Positions 11,345 to 25,600 are shown, counted from the first letter of the stretch. The stretch is 64,000 bases of DNA from Nyssa sinensis (GCA_008638375.1 CM018051.1:8423387-8487386); one strand, 5' to 3'. Numbers and translations: made by a program. Notes: generated from the sequence alone by a model not told the origin.

Positions 11345-11690
11345 CTAGAATGGTACAACTAGTCAAGTTACTTAAACTCGGCACGTTTAGTCAGAAGTTT
11401 ATTTGAGTTTATTTGTTTTTATAAAATAAATAAATTAAATTTGAACATATCTCAAAACTTACTAATTTATTGAACTCAACTCGAACTCTATTCGATATGT
11501 TAATAAGTAGTCTAATATTATATAAAATATCAAATTACTCGAGTTCAGCTCGTGATTGTCTTGTTTGAGATCGGCTCGAAAAATAAACAAGTCAAACTTG
11601 ATTACAATTTAAAATTTATTTATTTTAGTGTTTCGAATTTGAACAATCTATTATTCGAGCCGACTTGACTCACTTATAATTTATGCCTAG
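11345..11690. repeat. Decayed dispersed repeat with CTCGA/GCTCGA motifs
   Basis: AT-rich sequence with repeated ACTCGA, GAGTTCAGCTCG, CGGCTCGA and ATTCGAGCC blocks, in the style of old non-autonomous DNA elements common in eudicot intergenic DNA. No clear ends or target duplication were found. The spacer from 11153 to 12054 holds nothing else I recognise. Confidence 0.4.
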
Positions 11691-12054
11691 CCAATTGCTT
11701 TTAATACTTTCTTCTCTCCTCTCCACAAGAATTTGAACCATTTACTTCTTTTGAGATGAGAAAATAATGTCGCTACCAACTACGACAATGAAATAAGTAT
11801 TCATTAATCTTAGACTCTTTTTATTTTGCCGAATGTACGCTAGGAACTCAATTATATCATCAACAAGTTTAATTCATAATTAAAAAATTAATATAACACC
11901 ACACATTCTCATATTAAGGAGATTCAAAATCGTGATATCTTTTATAAGGAAGGATACGAAATATTACTCTGTCTTTGAAATTTTGACAATCCTAAGCCAT
12001 TGGTCTACATTAATAAGACACATTTATATACAAAAAAAGTTATCATTAGTCTAA

Positions 12055-12410
12055 TATTGAGATAATTACAACGACCTCCTCTAATTTATTTGACAATTAT
12101 AAAAACATTTTCTGTATTTTTTAAAACTTTACTAACTTTTCCTTTGTTATATTAATAATATAAAGATTTTTCTTTTGTAAAAACTCATTATTAACGCGTT
12201 ATAATTTCAACCAAAATTTTGATATAACTAGAATATTATTATATATTACACTAACTTCTCTTATTTTTATAAGAGAATACAGGAAAGGTCATAAAGGAAC
12301 AATATCATTATGTCTAAAGATATAACAATAAATTCATATTTTTTTATTAATGTTCATCTCTCGACAATTCTGAAAAGAGATATTAGAATATAAAATGCTT
12401 ATAATTATCA
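12055..12410 (+). repeat. Dispersed repeat family F1, copy 1
   Basis: It shares an ordered set of blocks with 57370-57640 and 57890-58330: CGACCTCCT, GACAATTATAAAAA, a block around ACTAACTTTTCC, AATTTCAACTAA-like, ATATATTACACTAAC-like, AATAAATTCATATTTTTT and a final TCTCCCGATGATTCTG-like block. It is non-coding. The family is unknown to me; the size suggests an old non-autonomous element. Confidence 0.65.
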
Positions 12411-13199
12411 CAAAAAAAAAAAAACAAATTTAATTATTGGCTTGCATGACTAATGAATAATTTCTTTTTATGAATGGAATTCCTATCCTAATTTGATTGT
12501 TAATACGAAGTAAGCATGAATCCTACATAATATTTAAATTAGGATGAGAGTCACATGCATACGAACACTATAAACACTTGCTCAAAGGTAAGAATTAAAC
12601 TCCTAAATCACACGACTAAGCCAACCAATGATTTAACCAAAATTACTAATTTATGAACCCTATGTCTAAACACTTAACATACTTTTTTTTAAAAGTTCTA
12701 ATTATTGAATGCATGGGATTTTTACAAAAGATGATCCAATTTTTTTAAAAAAAAGTTTTAATTATTGAAATGCATGTGATTTACATAAGATAATCTTATT
12801 ATTAGAATATATATATATATATATATATATATTTTTTATAAAAATATATACAATTATTGAAGTAATTAAAAGTATAAATCGTTATCATAAAAAACCAATG
12901 AAAGGGGCAGCTGGGGACTAAAGAGACCACCTCCCCCCTCCAAAAAAAAAAAAAAATTGAAAATCACTTTTATATTAGATTTTTTTTTTTTATAAAAAAA
13001 TAGAATTAGCCCTTCTAATATATATAAAAAAGAATCTTCCTAAATTTTAATATTATTACTTTTATCCTAAATATAATTTTTGGATTGCCATAGAGAAACC
13101 ATTTGATATACCGAAATTTGACTACAACAATTTAGAGTTACCAGGACATGACACGTGACTTCCAAGAATTTTTTGATATACAAATCTTAGTGCAATTGG

Positions 13200-14290
13200 C
13201 TCGTTCGACCAAACAGATATCGATATTTCAGAAGTGAGGGTTTCCGAGCTGGTCACCACCTTTTTTAGCCTACCAACCTTAATACAAGGAAATAGAATTC
13301 AATATGACAACTTCTATTTTCAGGATATCTTCAAATTCTTATCTTCACGACTCCTAGTCTTGCTCAACTTAGGAGATATTCAGCCTATAAATAAGGCTAT
13401 AAGATACGTTTTCAATTTATGTTCAATTCTTTTTTTTCAAATTACGGCTTTTATTTCTTTACTAACTTTATCATCGGAGCGATTACCACTAGAGTTTTTC
13501 CAGTAGCCCTCTGACCTCAAGTTCTTGACAGATAGCAAAGGACAGGAAGCATTTCTAACCAGAAAATAGTAACATCAGTTTGGCATTGTCTATGGGAACG
13601 ACAATCGTTCTTACTATTTTTTCTTCAAACAATAAATCTATTGTCTTTTTTTCAAAAGTCAATGGGTCCCAACTTTCATCCTAGAAAGAACTTCCAAAAC
13701 CCTCAGAATCAGCCTTTTACTGGAAGAAAAAGAGGACAAACACCTATTTGTTTATAACAACAACTTGATCGGATTCAACGACAGTTCGATCAGATATAGG
13801 AACAACTCACTGTCATGTCACAAGCTCTGGCCTCACTAGCTCAGAACCAAACGGAGTAATCTTGCTCCTCCTACTAACATTGTTCACGGATGATCTCAAC
13901 CTCCTGCCAGCACTATGGGCAGAGAATCCCATAATGAGGAGTTGCCTAACATGCAACCGGTACACCCCCATAGTACCATTCATATGAAGGTTAATCCCTA
14001 GTTGTCAACAGTTGTGGGGAGAGGAATGCCCACGTTTCATCCTACTGTCTATTACTAGAGCACAATGAGGTTACCAATTCCAGCGGCCTCTGGAGCTAAT
14101 TCAGCGCCGCAAGAATTCCAACTTCCCAAGATTCTAGTCCCCCCAGTATTGGGAGAGCAGCATAAAGATAGCTCTCCTCTTCCCAAAATTGATTAACTTG
14201 TTGATGCCACAACAAGTCACAAGCTCATGAGTTTTATAGATGCTTCCTTTGGGTACAATCAGATTCAAATGTATCCCATGTATTAAATGG
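13200..14290 (+). mobile_element. Ty3/Gypsy LTR retrotransposon remnant (LTR end, gag piece, RT piece)
   Basis: A PBS-like junction TTTGGCATTGTCTATGGGAA (about 13580-13600) is a diverged form of the TTTGGCGCCGTCTGTGGGAA junction common in plant Gypsy elements; sequence to its left, back to about 13200, is probably LTR. After it, a gag-like coiled-coil stretch is readable (QQLDRIQRQFDQI then EQLTVMSQALASLAQNQT, around a stop). At 14179-14277 a reverse transcriptase block reads LPKID-stop-LVDATTSHKLMSFIDAS then FGYNQIQMYP. Protease and most of gag and RT are deleted, and stops occur throughout. No second LTR was found. Confidence 0.75.
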
Positions 14291-14299
14291 TATCATCTT

Positions 14300-15438
14300 A
14301 ACCCTAAAGTTTGTGGTATGACTCCATAACAAGACTACGAGAGTTACGAGGATTCTAATTTTAATTCTGTTAATTAAATTTTTTTTATAGTTTGTTTGAA
14401 AGTTTTGGAGAAAAAAGTAAAAAATTAATTTAAAATAAAAGAGAAAGAAATAACAAAAATTTATTTAATTTTAACTTGTTTGAATGTTTACAAGAGAAAC
14501 AAGAAGAAAAATATTATCTCTTATTTGATTAGGTGATAGAATTGAAAAGAAATATATATTATTCGACAATTATATCATTTTTATTTTATAGTTGCCCTAA
14601 TTTTTAACTCATGTATTTTAGAGTAATTTGGTTTATTGAAATTTTCTATTAAATACTTTTTTTCTTTTTTTAAATCTCTCTACTTTTGAAAATATTAGAG
14701 AAGTGATTCTAGTCACTCATACTTTATTTCTTAATTTGTTTTCCATAATAAAAATTCAAATGAGAGAAAGCAAAACAATTTAATGAGTTTGGGTCGAGTA
14801 TAAATAGATTTGGGTCATAAACGAGTTGACACGTATAATACGATTAATAAACATGTCATGTTCAGATTTTAAATTTTAATTGTGTCAACTCATTTAATAC
14901 AACTTAACATGTTTAATTATAAAAAATATCATAAGTTAAAGTAATTTGTCTTATATTGAAAGTTTATTAAAGTTCAAAAATTTTTTACTTTTAAAAAAGG
15001 TTGCTACTTTAATTTGGTTCATGTCCAAAGCTTACTAAATTTGAAAATTATCTATACATTTTAAAAGATAAGTAACTTTTTTATTTAAAAAATAAAAAAT
15101 AAAAATAAACGAGTTAAGAATGTCGACACATATAATCTGTTTAATAAATAAGTTAGATTTAATTTTAAAACTTGATGCGATTAATTAATAGTACTAAGTT
15201 AAAATTAACATATATATTTTAATACATATATCATAATACGATTCGAATATGATACGATAACTAATTCAAATTTCAATTTCACCACTTTGTTGAAAAAAAA
15301 AAACATTTTCCATAAAAAAAAAATTAAATGAAAAAGGTAAATGGTCCCATGAAAATAAAAGAGTTGGGTGTAACGATGATGGTAGACTGAGTTGTATGTA
15401 ATCATTTCTTCTCTATTTTGTCAGTTACTAAAAAATAA
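14300..15438. other. Intergenic, AT-rich, possible diverged repeats
   Basis: Around 14810-14900 and 15105-15180 two stretches share GACACGTATAATACG-like and AATAAACATGTCATG-like motifs, so they may be old copies of one repeat. No gene was seen. Confidence 0.45.
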
Positions 15439-15546
15439 GGACAAGGCTGCTGTGAGTACACCGTAGCCGTTGATTGCCACTCTTTTGTTTAATCAACGGC
15501 CACAGAGCGCAGTTACTGTGTGAACGTGCTCACATTAGCCTTATCC
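15439..15546. mobile_element. Small fold-back MITE, 108 bp
   Basis: The ends GGACAAGGCTGCTGTGAG and (reverse strand) GGATAAGGCTAATGTGAG match at 15 of 18 positions. An inner inverted pair CCGTTGATT / AATCAACGG forms a second stem. No certain target duplication, so the superfamily is open. Confidence 0.65.
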
Positions 15547-16527
15547 AAGAATTAAATCTTATCTTTTTTAAAAAAACACCGACAAATCTTATATATTAAA
15601 ATCCCGAAGACCAGTCTTTGCACGTGTCCGCCCATCTGTTTCATATAACGTTAAAAGCGATTGCTATTGGCTGGGCATTGACTAGTCGCAGGCACACAAA
15701 CAAAGTAAAGGCGCAGGTTTGAGACTTACTGCTCGTCTTTGTACAGTAAAAACAGACGTTTAAAAAAAATATATTTTATAATAAATTTTTTTTTAATATT
15801 TTTTAAAAATATTGATTTTGATTTTAAAAATATTAAAATAAGTAGTTTAAAAAGTCCAAATAAATATTTATTTATTTTAAAAGTTTTTTTAAAACGTGAA
15901 TATAATTAAACATATAGTGAAACTGTCTATCCAAATACAATGTGATGAAGATTAATCACTCACTAATCACAATTACCAATCAAAACTCTTCCATTTTACT
16001 AAAAAACAAAATAAATTTCAATTTTTTCTTTTTTTTTCTTGCATTTTTTTAATAATATTATATATTTCAAACTTTACGTTCCAAACGACTTGTTAGTAAA
16101 TTACTGAAAAAATATTAATATATATATATATATATATAAAATTATCAATAATAACTAGCAGCACATTTCTTATTATTAGTAAGATGGGTTGCTTGAGTCA
16201 ATCCTTAAATCAAAGAGTATTATTATTATTGTTTTTCCTTTGTATTTATATGATTTGGGTAGTTCGTCAAAATTTTACACTAACATCAAAGAATGGAAGG
16301 TGGGAATTCCATTTTTTTCTTTTCTTGGGAGGAGAGCTGGAAAAAAGGAATAAAATAATAATTAATTTTTTCAAATGAATTTAAAAATGTTTTAGGACGG
16401 CAAAATCTTGGCATGTGGATACAAATACTAAAATAGAGGCTGACCCTTTGTATTATAGGAAGTTTAGCTAGCTCTTCATAAGTTTAATGCCTTTGAATTG
16501 GCTTGAATTCACACCTTTAAGGGTATA
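15547..16527. other. Intergenic, AT-rich, no gene seen
   Basis: Contains an (AT)n run near 16118-16138 and poly-A/T tracts. No motif recognised. Confidence 0.5.
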
Positions 16528-16881
16528 ACCATTTTATTATCAAAGCCTTATTATTATTCTGTTTTTTTTTGGTCAATGAAAGATGTATTATATATTCATC
16601 GATCATTATTTTATAAGCTCACACAATAATAAACTGTAACAAATACAAAAATAAATGATAAATCAAAATTAAGAAAAAAAAATTAAATAAACTTGACACA
16701 CATGACCATTTTATTATCAAGGCCTCATTAGTATTATTATATTTTTGGGGTAATAAAACATGTACGTAATGTTCACCTATCATTATTTTATAAGCCTACA
16801 CGATAATAGATTGTAACAAAAATAGAGATAAACGCCAGTCCGAAGCTGGGAGAGTAAAAAATTAAATAAACTACATATTTT
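16528..16881. repeat. Tandem duplication, 177-bp period, 2 copies
   Basis: ACCATTTTATTATCAA begins each copy at 16528 and 16705. Shared blocks follow: CATTATTTTATAAGC, ATAATAxAxTGTAACAAA and a final AAATTAAATAAACT. The copies have diverged by point changes, so the event is old. Confidence 0.8.
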
Positions 16882-17719
16882 TTCTTAGTGGAGAGAGTCA
16901 GGGTAGAACTCATGACCTTTTTTCCTGAGTTATTAATCAGACTAGTTCAATTGACTATTAATGCCTCGTTATCTATCTCCAAATTAAAATTTAGAATTAT
17001 TCTTGTACGTCCTTTTGAAAAGCAATATAATAGTGAGATATGGACATTAAATGGAAAAATGATATTAGATTTCTACATTTAACCATTGAAACTCTACAAA
17101 TGAAATTAATTACATAGTTCTCTTTATATTCAAATAAAAAAATTATTGAATTCTATTTTTTTTAATCTAAGGTCATTTATTTTATTTTATTTAAGTACTC
17201 ATTTAATTGAACTGTATAAAAGTATTACTGGAGTTAAATAACTGAAGAGATGAGAAGGAATAACAAAATTTTAAGAATACTAACAATTAATGTTAATTTG
17301 TACAGGGGAAAAAAGTAAAAAAAGGGTATAAAACTTTACAAATAGATTAATTTTTAGCCAAATACCAAAAAATGATGCATGAATGATGCTATAGAAATTG
17401 AAATCAGTACTGATGATAATTTCTTTTGAAGTGATGGGAAGCTAAAAGTGAAATATTTAATTCCAAATCAAATTGCAGAATAAGAAAAATGGTAAATAAA
17501 TAATAAAAATGTAAATTAACAATGGAAGACCTGTATCTTGATTGCACTATACTTGATCATGAATGTCATTTTAATATTTTCCCAAAATTAAATTATGTAA
17601 AACAAAAAAGAACAAGCAAATGGATGTATTATACAATGATACCCAATCAGGGAATGTTGATTTGAAGAGTGTTTCAACATTAAATAATAAAATTGTTTAC
17701 TTGATTTGTGTCTTATGTG

Positions 17720-17760
<41 letters not shown>

Positions 17761-19214
17761 AAAAAATCTGGTTGGCAAAGTAATCTAAACTTTATTCTTC
17801 TACCCTGGATTTTTTTTTTTTTTTTTGGGTAATGGATCATCTGCTTGGATTGACTTACAAAAATAAAAAAAAAAAAAAAGATTCAGTGAGACAAAATGGA
17901 AAAAGACAAAATGAATTCAAAATTAGAATAAGAATTGGGTCTGAGTAGAATGGTGGTGGCTGCAGTGCTGTTTAATCGGAAAACGAGGTCATCAACTACA
18001 ATCTTTGATTGTTTGGTCGTAAATTGAGATTCATTTTTATAATTATTTTAAACAAATTTTGTTTTCAGAGAGGATGGTCGTAAGAGTATTCATAAAGTAT
18101 TGAGTCACGGATTTTGATATTTTTAAGTACTTATTTCTTCTGACGTCTCTAACTAAACTATCCCTTAAAGTTTACTTTGGTATATGTTATTCATGCGATT
18201 GAATGAAACCCCTCAAGAGGACCAATTGTGAGAGGTTCAGTGTCAAAATGCCATATTTTAGTGTGAAGTGTGACATTTCCAAAGAATTTTGTAACCACTT
18301 TGATTAAGAAAAAGATTTCTCAATTAATATGAAGAAATTATATAAATGCAGTGGGCTTAATCAATGTAGAAAAATAAAACTAGTGTAAAGAATAATATGA
18401 TGTAAGGAAACATTGAAACAGATTGGTGACCTAAAGGTCATATTTTAAACAAATATAATGAGAAAGGCCTGCAATATTAGAGACCCCATGTGTCCTCCAG
18501 AGACTTACTCAAAGAATCTTAGCTGCCAACTCTTGTATAATACACACACATACACACATAGATATATATATATATATATATGTATATGCAGCTGCTATTG
18601 TATATTGAATTTATATGATGATTACATTATTAGGTCCAGGCCAACTTTAGATAATTGAAGGTTTAAAATAATAAAATGAACAATTCTAAATGAGGTATTT
18701 TTAAATATAAACACTCACTCTCTCTCTCTCACACACACGCAGACACACACACACTTTCTCACAGATATACATCATTAGTCAATTTATATTTCACCAGCAT
18801 CGTGACGGAGTCGGTATTCTTTATTTGTAGGCCCAACTGTCACTCTTTTAAATATGGATGTTGTGATGCGAAGGCTTGATTTGTATTGGAATAACATTTC
18901 TTTTTCATGTGATAGACGCGTATTTATGAAACGTTTTCAAAGATATATATAGATATATATAAAATTTTTATATATCTCCAATTTTTATCGTATTTGGAGG
19001 GGTAGAATTCTCTGCAAATGACTGTCCTACTAGAAAGGAAGAAGACAGTCAAGAGTTAATTAGAGGGTATTGGTGTAATGTCAGCAAAGGGTTCTCCCAC
19101 AGTAAAATTAGCATAATGCTAATTTGAATGTTAAAAGACAGCAACAAGACGAATACCAAAGTTAGTGAACCTTTTAACTGAAGGGCTAATTGTTTAAATA
19201 ATTAATGATAATGC
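16882..19214. other. Intergenic, AT-rich, microsatellites, no gene seen
   Basis: (AT)n runs occur at about 17723-17755 and 18563-18582, and CT/CA runs at 18718-18750. A copy of repeat family F3 is listed separately. Short frames of about 65 codons are low-complexity and not gene-like. Confidence 0.5.
18055..18175 (+). repeat. Dispersed repeat family F3, truncated copy
   Basis: GGTCGTAAGAGTATTCATAA, then AAGTATTGAGTCACG and AAGTACTTATTTCTTCTGAC, parallels the copies at 34230-34450 and 38605-38830. Only the 3' half is present. Confidence 0.6.
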
Positions 19215-19425
19215 AGAGATGACTCTCTTTATCTTACCGATTTTTTTTACAGTGAAAGGATATCATACAATGATTGGAGTCATGTGTGGGAGTAACGCTC
19301 TCCGATTTGAGTCATACGATGATAGTGCAAAGATGACTCTCCTTATCTTACCGAATTTTCTTACAGTGAAAGGATATCATACGATGATTGGAGTCTTGCG
19401 TGAGAGTAACGCTCTCCGATTTCTT
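19215..19425. repeat. Tandem duplication, 114-bp period, 2 copies
   Basis: GATGACTCTC begins the copies at 19218 and 19332. Both contain TTACAGTGAAAGGATATCAT, GATTGGAGTC and GAGTAACGCTCTCCGATTT. An 81-codon frame spans the array but its repeats have no known domain; I treat it as non-coding. Confidence 0.85.
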
Positions 19426-21874
19426 GAGGATCGAAATCCCGTTCAATTAGACTTATTCAAATGAAGTAGACTTAGTACTCAATCTTGTTTACCTAGCTGC
19501 CAATCCGGAATATGATGGATAAGTGGACTAGCTCCACTGTGACAAGATGGTCAGCCTGGGAAATTTGTTTGGTGAATCTGTTCCGAAATTTACCATGTTG
19601 TCTTGTTGATAGGTTACTATGATAAGAGCAGCCTGATAATTTTACTCTAATTTATGACAAGTGTCATGCCCGATTTTACAAGTTGATTTTATACCCGTAT
19701 AAGATTCTAACATGATGTAGTATCATGCGTTATTTTTGAGTCTCATATAATATAATTTCTAAAAACCTACATGATATCACGTTACATTAAGAATATAAAT
19801 GATAACAAAAATTAAGAATATGTAGCATCACATAACTTTTCAAGAAAGTTAGAAAAGAGAATTCATGGTGGCATTAGAAACAAAGGGGTAGGATAATACT
19901 TTCTTACTATTGTAATCTCATACTATTACTGGATTGAATCTTGATGTAAGTTTGATCAATTTATTTGAATCAGGTACAAATGATGCGATGCAGTTATATG
20001 TAACACATATGGATTTATATTATATCTTCTATCTCTTGTATTAAAATTTATATATTGTAACCAAATATTTTATATATAAAATAAATACTAAATTTTATTG
20101 AATCTGATTGGATATCTGATAATTAATATAGTCAAATTCGGATTAAAAATTCGTGAAACTATTGGAATTTTGGATTGAATAATTTTCTTAACAAATTGAG
20201 TTTGGATAGCCACTGATATGATTCATTTACAAATCTATTGTAGTCTGTAACTCTACTGATAATAATTTAATATTGTATTAAAATATATTAATGGTGTTAG
20301 ACTCACAACCCTGTTCCTACTTAAAAATATTATCTATTTTGACCTGTCAGTTCATTGACGAGTTTAAGCTTCTAGTCTAGTGATCCCAACCTCTACCTAG
20401 AAGTATTGTCCGAGTCTAAGCTTCTGGACCAATGACCAGCCTTCACGGGTTTCTTTGTTTGAACTTTAAATCTAAAATGTGTCTTTCAAATAAAGGTGTA
20501 TTTCGTCGTTTTTCTACATTCATCATAAATATGGTTGACCGATGTGAAAGACCAACAGATGGCATTCAGGAAAAAATGAAAAAGCAATTGAATTGGTAAA
20601 ATGAAAAAGAAGTTGCCAGTTCATCCTAGTGTAGGTATTCAACACCACATCCAAGAAAATAATGCAATAGTAGGATATTTTTCATCTTTGGTAGTAAAAT
20701 TTGAGCTATCATTTTCAATTGTGAGATTGCTGCTGGCCCCAGTTGTCAAGACCACTAGGCAAGGGCTGGCTGGCACCAGACTAGGGGCTTGATTGAAAGA
20801 TTAATTAGCCTTTGGTCCACTTACAACTGCACAATATCAACTGTCAGTTTCAGTGCATGATGGGCTTTCTAAGAGCCTTTTAGACACCCAATTTTTTTTT
20901 TTTTTTTTGCTACAATGGAAGAAGGGTACCGCGAAGCGGGGAGACTCGAACTTGAGTACTTAGTAGAGGAGGGATAGTTCTATGCTATCTCGGATAGGAC
21001 CGTAGTCCTTTTGGACGGTGATTTAATGGTAGTTTGAGACAGCAGTGGAAGAACATGAAAAATGTAGAAAAAATTAAAAATAATTATATCGACATTTCTT
21101 GTGATATCTAACAATTATAAGAATTTTTCATGTCAGAATTGTTAGGGGATAGATGTTAACAGTAATCGTAAATTGGGAATCATAGAGTAAAATGAGACAT
21201 GAATAAGTGGATGAAGTTTCGTGATAAAGAGACGAGCATATTAGAGATGACTTGAGAGAGAGACGTAGTGTGAGGGAGAGATCACAAATGATTAACAAAA
21301 TAGGAGTAATTTAGTCATTAAAAAAAATATAAAGTCACACCTTAGTAGTTTTAGACCTGAACTTACACAATCTAAAAATTCAAAGAATTTTTAGGTTATA
21401 ATGTTTCCTTTTGGACCTTAGCTTATAAAGATTTATTTTGAGAAACTTTCTACCAACCAACTCCAAAAAACTTCTAGCCCATGGCACATCCAGAAAAGGG
21501 CAACTTCTTTGTATAGGGGTCTTGAACCCACTTGAGACCTTTTGTCATTTGTAATTGTAAGTGCAGCACTGATGCAAGCCATAACAGATCTATCTCTGAA
21601 TCCATAAAGTTTGGTTTTGCAATTCAGCAATGGTTTCTGCATATTTATCTCAGTAATTACATCAAATACAATTCTTAATCATATGAACCATCAGCCAGTC
21701 TGGGGACAAGTTGATTACATGAGTTTAGCTTGCTAGTTAGGTTGTTCCAAGTTCAGTTACAAGCCAATTAGTAGAGACACTAATTAGTGCTCCTTAGAAC
21801 AATTGAATATGTGATATAGCCAAAGAATCAAGTAAACTAGTGGAGTACGTTTTAAAATCTAATTTGCATTGACA
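19426..21874. other. Intergenic, no gene seen; one possible retroelement tail
   Basis: At 20888-21030 a poly-T run is followed by GC-richer sequence containing GGGAGACTCGAACTTGAG, which could be a SINE or LINE end read from its tail; I found no matching second copy here. The rest is unrecognised. Confidence 0.45.
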
Positions 21875-22100
21875 AATTCTTGGATTCTGACATGTTTGAA
21901 TACAAAGAAGAAGCTCAAAGATTCATAAACTAAGCTTCAATAGGTAAAAATCTTGGATTCTGACATGTTTGAATACAAAGAAGAAGCTCAAAGATTCATA
22001 AACTAAGCTTCAATAGGTAAAAATCTTGGATTCTGACATGTTTGAATACAAAGAAGAAGCTCAAAGCTTCATCAACTAAGCTTTAATAGGTAAAAATCTT
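21875..22100. repeat. Tandem repeat, 73-bp period, 3 near-identical copies
   Basis: TGGATTCTGACATG begins the copies at 21881, 21954 and 22027, exactly 73 bp apart. The first two units are almost identical; the third differs near its end. High identity implies a recent expansion about 600 bp downstream of the MCTP-like gene. Confidence 0.95.
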
Positions 22101-22699
22101 GCTGTCAGGGGGGTCCTCACAATTATCTAACTATTACACACAAACATCACAAATATAAGCGTTCGAGATCATTAAGAGTGAGAAATAAATCACATCCCGT
22201 CTAGTGGAAGCAAAAATCATGACATTTTTTTGAAAAAAAATCATGAATTACTAACCGAACTAGTCCAAGATTTTTTATTTTTTTAAAAGAAATAAGTGAG
22301 GTAGTTTACAAAAAGGGGGCTCCAAGGAAAAAGGAACAGTTATCCAAAGAGCAAAAAAATCAGAAAAGAACTGCACTTGAAAAATCTTTTGAGATAAACC
22401 CAAATTCATGCTAAGCTCCCAATTAATCATTAAACCAATTATGAAAGGACCCTAAAAGAATTTAAGTCTTGCAATTGGAAATAATCACATTCCAATGTCA
22501 AAACTCTAAGTTTACAGTAACAAACACAGCCTTAATTAAATTCCAGGATAATGCAAATAAACCACATTCTAATGTTTCTAACTGCTGTTTGGCTATAAAC
22601 TTATTTTTAATCATCAATTAATTAGCAAGAGAAATTTTAGTGTAACAGAGTACCATGTTATTTGCAATTTCCTTACTGCATTTCCAACAGATCAACGGC

Positions 22700-25600
22700 T
22701 TACATGATTCGATCAGAGAGCGAAGGTAGCCTTCGGAAGAAGTTCAAAGCCGGTGATGGGAATCGATCTCTGAACATCGGATGGCGCAGATAATAGAACC
22801 CAAATGCCATTGCAACCATTTTTGATGGAACCAAATACAGAATAATTGCTACAAAAAAGCACAGCCCCACAAATATCCCCGTGGCACGTGGGTCCCTCCA
22901 CGTCACCAACGCCTGCACACGTTCACCTTGCGTGGCAAAATCTCCCAACGTGGTCTGGACACGCGCCCCAAGCGCGCGAAGCTTATCGTACCTGGCACGT
23001 ACCACCTCGTTGGATCTAGTGCTTGGCATTCCATCAAACTCTTCATCAAGTTCATCGCGATCAACCAAATCCGCCAATGAGAGCTTTGGATCAAAGTGGG
23101 GTAGTGGGTCCCGCGACCGAAACCTACGATTCCATGCTCCAACCACGAAAACATAGAATGCCAATGAGGGAACAATCAGATCAGGGAACCACACCAGCAT
23201 CACCAGCAATGCGTGTACAAGTAGCGTAGCAGTTGGATTCTTCCAGGCACGCGTGTCCTCCACCCATTTGACCACGTCGATCACCCCGGCAACCACGTTG
23301 ATGATTCGAAACCAATTGGCACGCACTTTTCGCATGCTGAACGACTGCGAATCCGCATCAAGCATATACGACACGACATCAAGCCTCAACGGCGGCTCTG
23401 ATCTTGCCAAGTGTGCGGCCACGAGCTTGACAGATGTAATCCTCAACATCTCCTGTTGCACCAAGCCAAGTGGCTTGATGTGGTGCATTATAGGCAACAA
23501 GGGCTGCGAGTACACGTGTAAGAAATCAAGCGTGGGGATCACACGTGCGAACCGTACAGCCAACTCTATCTCCCCCATTTTCTTTGAGCCAGTATGAGAT
23601 AACAGAAGCAATGGATACGTATTTCTATACACCTTTCCTGTCTCTAACGTAGATATACGTATCCGTACTTTTCCAATACGTATATCAGGGCGTATGGGTT
23701 CTTTAGAACCGTCCATCTCGCATACTTCCCAACTGTCAAACACTCCAATGCTCAACACAGTGGACGGATCATAGACTTTCCACGTGTACTGCTCGTTCCA
23801 TTTGGGGTCCAAACTATCGGAGACCGTACGCGTTCGTACCCATTTGTTACCATACTTCGCAACTGCATAGACATCGGTGGACCCCCTACCGTCGATCGTC
23901 TTCATGGGTAGTAGGTGTTTACATCGGAGGATCCCGAGCTCTAAACTGCCTACCGGGGGTTTCCAAAGCTGCCTCGCGGACGGACGATAGTCGCTGCACA
24001 CATGAGCTGCTTCGTCCATCACGTGATATCCTCCGTCGAAACATACGCGTAGGTGGACCCTACCTTTGTATGTCCTCTTCTTGTCATTTGGGTCTTCAAA
24101 ATTGAACCATCTGGAGACTACTTTCCGGTCATCAATACGACGCTCTATGGACGTTAGTGCTATACTAGCAACTCCCAAGAAGACCGTTCCTTTGGGTTGC
24201 CGGTTTTCTAGCAAAAGCACGAGCTGGTGGTCGGCGAAGGGCTCGGCGGCGACGAATATCAGATCTTCATTCCATGACGGAGATCCGTTTCGTGTAACGG
24301 ATGGTTTGGACTTCAAGACTTGAGATCCCAATTGGGCTTTGACTTGAAATGACGGTTCTTTTGACGACATTAGTGACAAGATGTCTTGGGCTTCGATTAC
24401 CGTTAATCTCAGATACCAAAGTTTTGGTGATTGGTAGACTTTTGATTCGGAACTGGGATTACCGGCTGTATCGGTCTTCCACGCGTCAGGGAATGATTCA
24501 TCAGCTTGTGTGCCGATCCAAGTGGCAAGCATCAGATCTCCCCTGTGGGCTCCACCGCCTTCCAGTCTGTACCACTGTGGGGCCAGTGGGCTGTCCGGTG
24601 GGTCCCGCAGCGGGATTTCCGTCGCGTCAAAGCATATCCCACCTAAGAAGTTATGCCGTGCCACGTTGGATGTGGTGTCAGCAAAATTTCCAGCTGCGGG
24701 GTCCCAAACTGAGACTTCTAGTATGGAGAAGGAATCTGGTGAGTCGCGGCCGAAGGCAAATGTCTGGTCCCACTCGAAGAGAATGGTGTCTCTGGCAGGT
24801 TTGGATGTGACGTGGCGGCCAGAAACAACTATCTCCACCACAGGTTTGCCGGTGGTGGGAAGTGATCGAGCTCTGACAACTCGAACGAAGAGATAGTGCA
24901 TTTTCTCCACGAGATCGTACGTGGACCGTTCGATTGCAATTGTCTCCGGTGGGTCTGAGGTGAAGCTACCGACAGATGTAAGGCGAGTGATTGGACGAGG
25001 AACATTGAAAGTGGGTATTTTGACTTCGTGGCTGGATCCTGATGCTGAGGGTGCATCAGGTTGTACTGGTTGAGGTGGTGCTGGCTCCACTGGATTGCCA
25101 CTACCATCTTGAGGTGATGCGGCAGATTCTGGTGGCTTCTCAGCTTCAGGAGTGGCGTTGTCTGGTGGCGGTGCACCTTCAGAAGGTGGCGGAGGTGGTG
25201 TTTCTCCATCCGGTTTCCCACTATCTGACGGTGGCTCCGCTGCCGGTGTCTGGCTGGGCTTCGGTGGAGGTGCTGTTTGTGTATCATCACTTGCCTTGCC
25301 GGCATCAGCGGCTTCCTCACCTTTCGGCTGCTGCTTGTCAGGTTCTGGCGCCGGTTCTGTCGTCGGCGTAGGTGGATCTGCTGGCTTTGCTACCTCCTCC
25401 AATGGTGGCAGAGAAGCCGGAGGCGGAACAACCTCGTCGGAGAAATAAATCTTCAATCCAATATCACCTTGAATCCAGCTAAACAAATTCTTCTTCTCCA
25501 AATGATAATAAATCAATGCCTCCTCACCTTTCTTCACAAACTGCCGCGAATCCAAACGAACTCGACCGAGAAAGTTGCTCCTCGTCGTCGGCGAGACTTG

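Noticed and set aside
13234..13506. 90-codon plus-strand frame
   Set aside because: No domain; it lies in the probable LTR of the Gypsy remnant.
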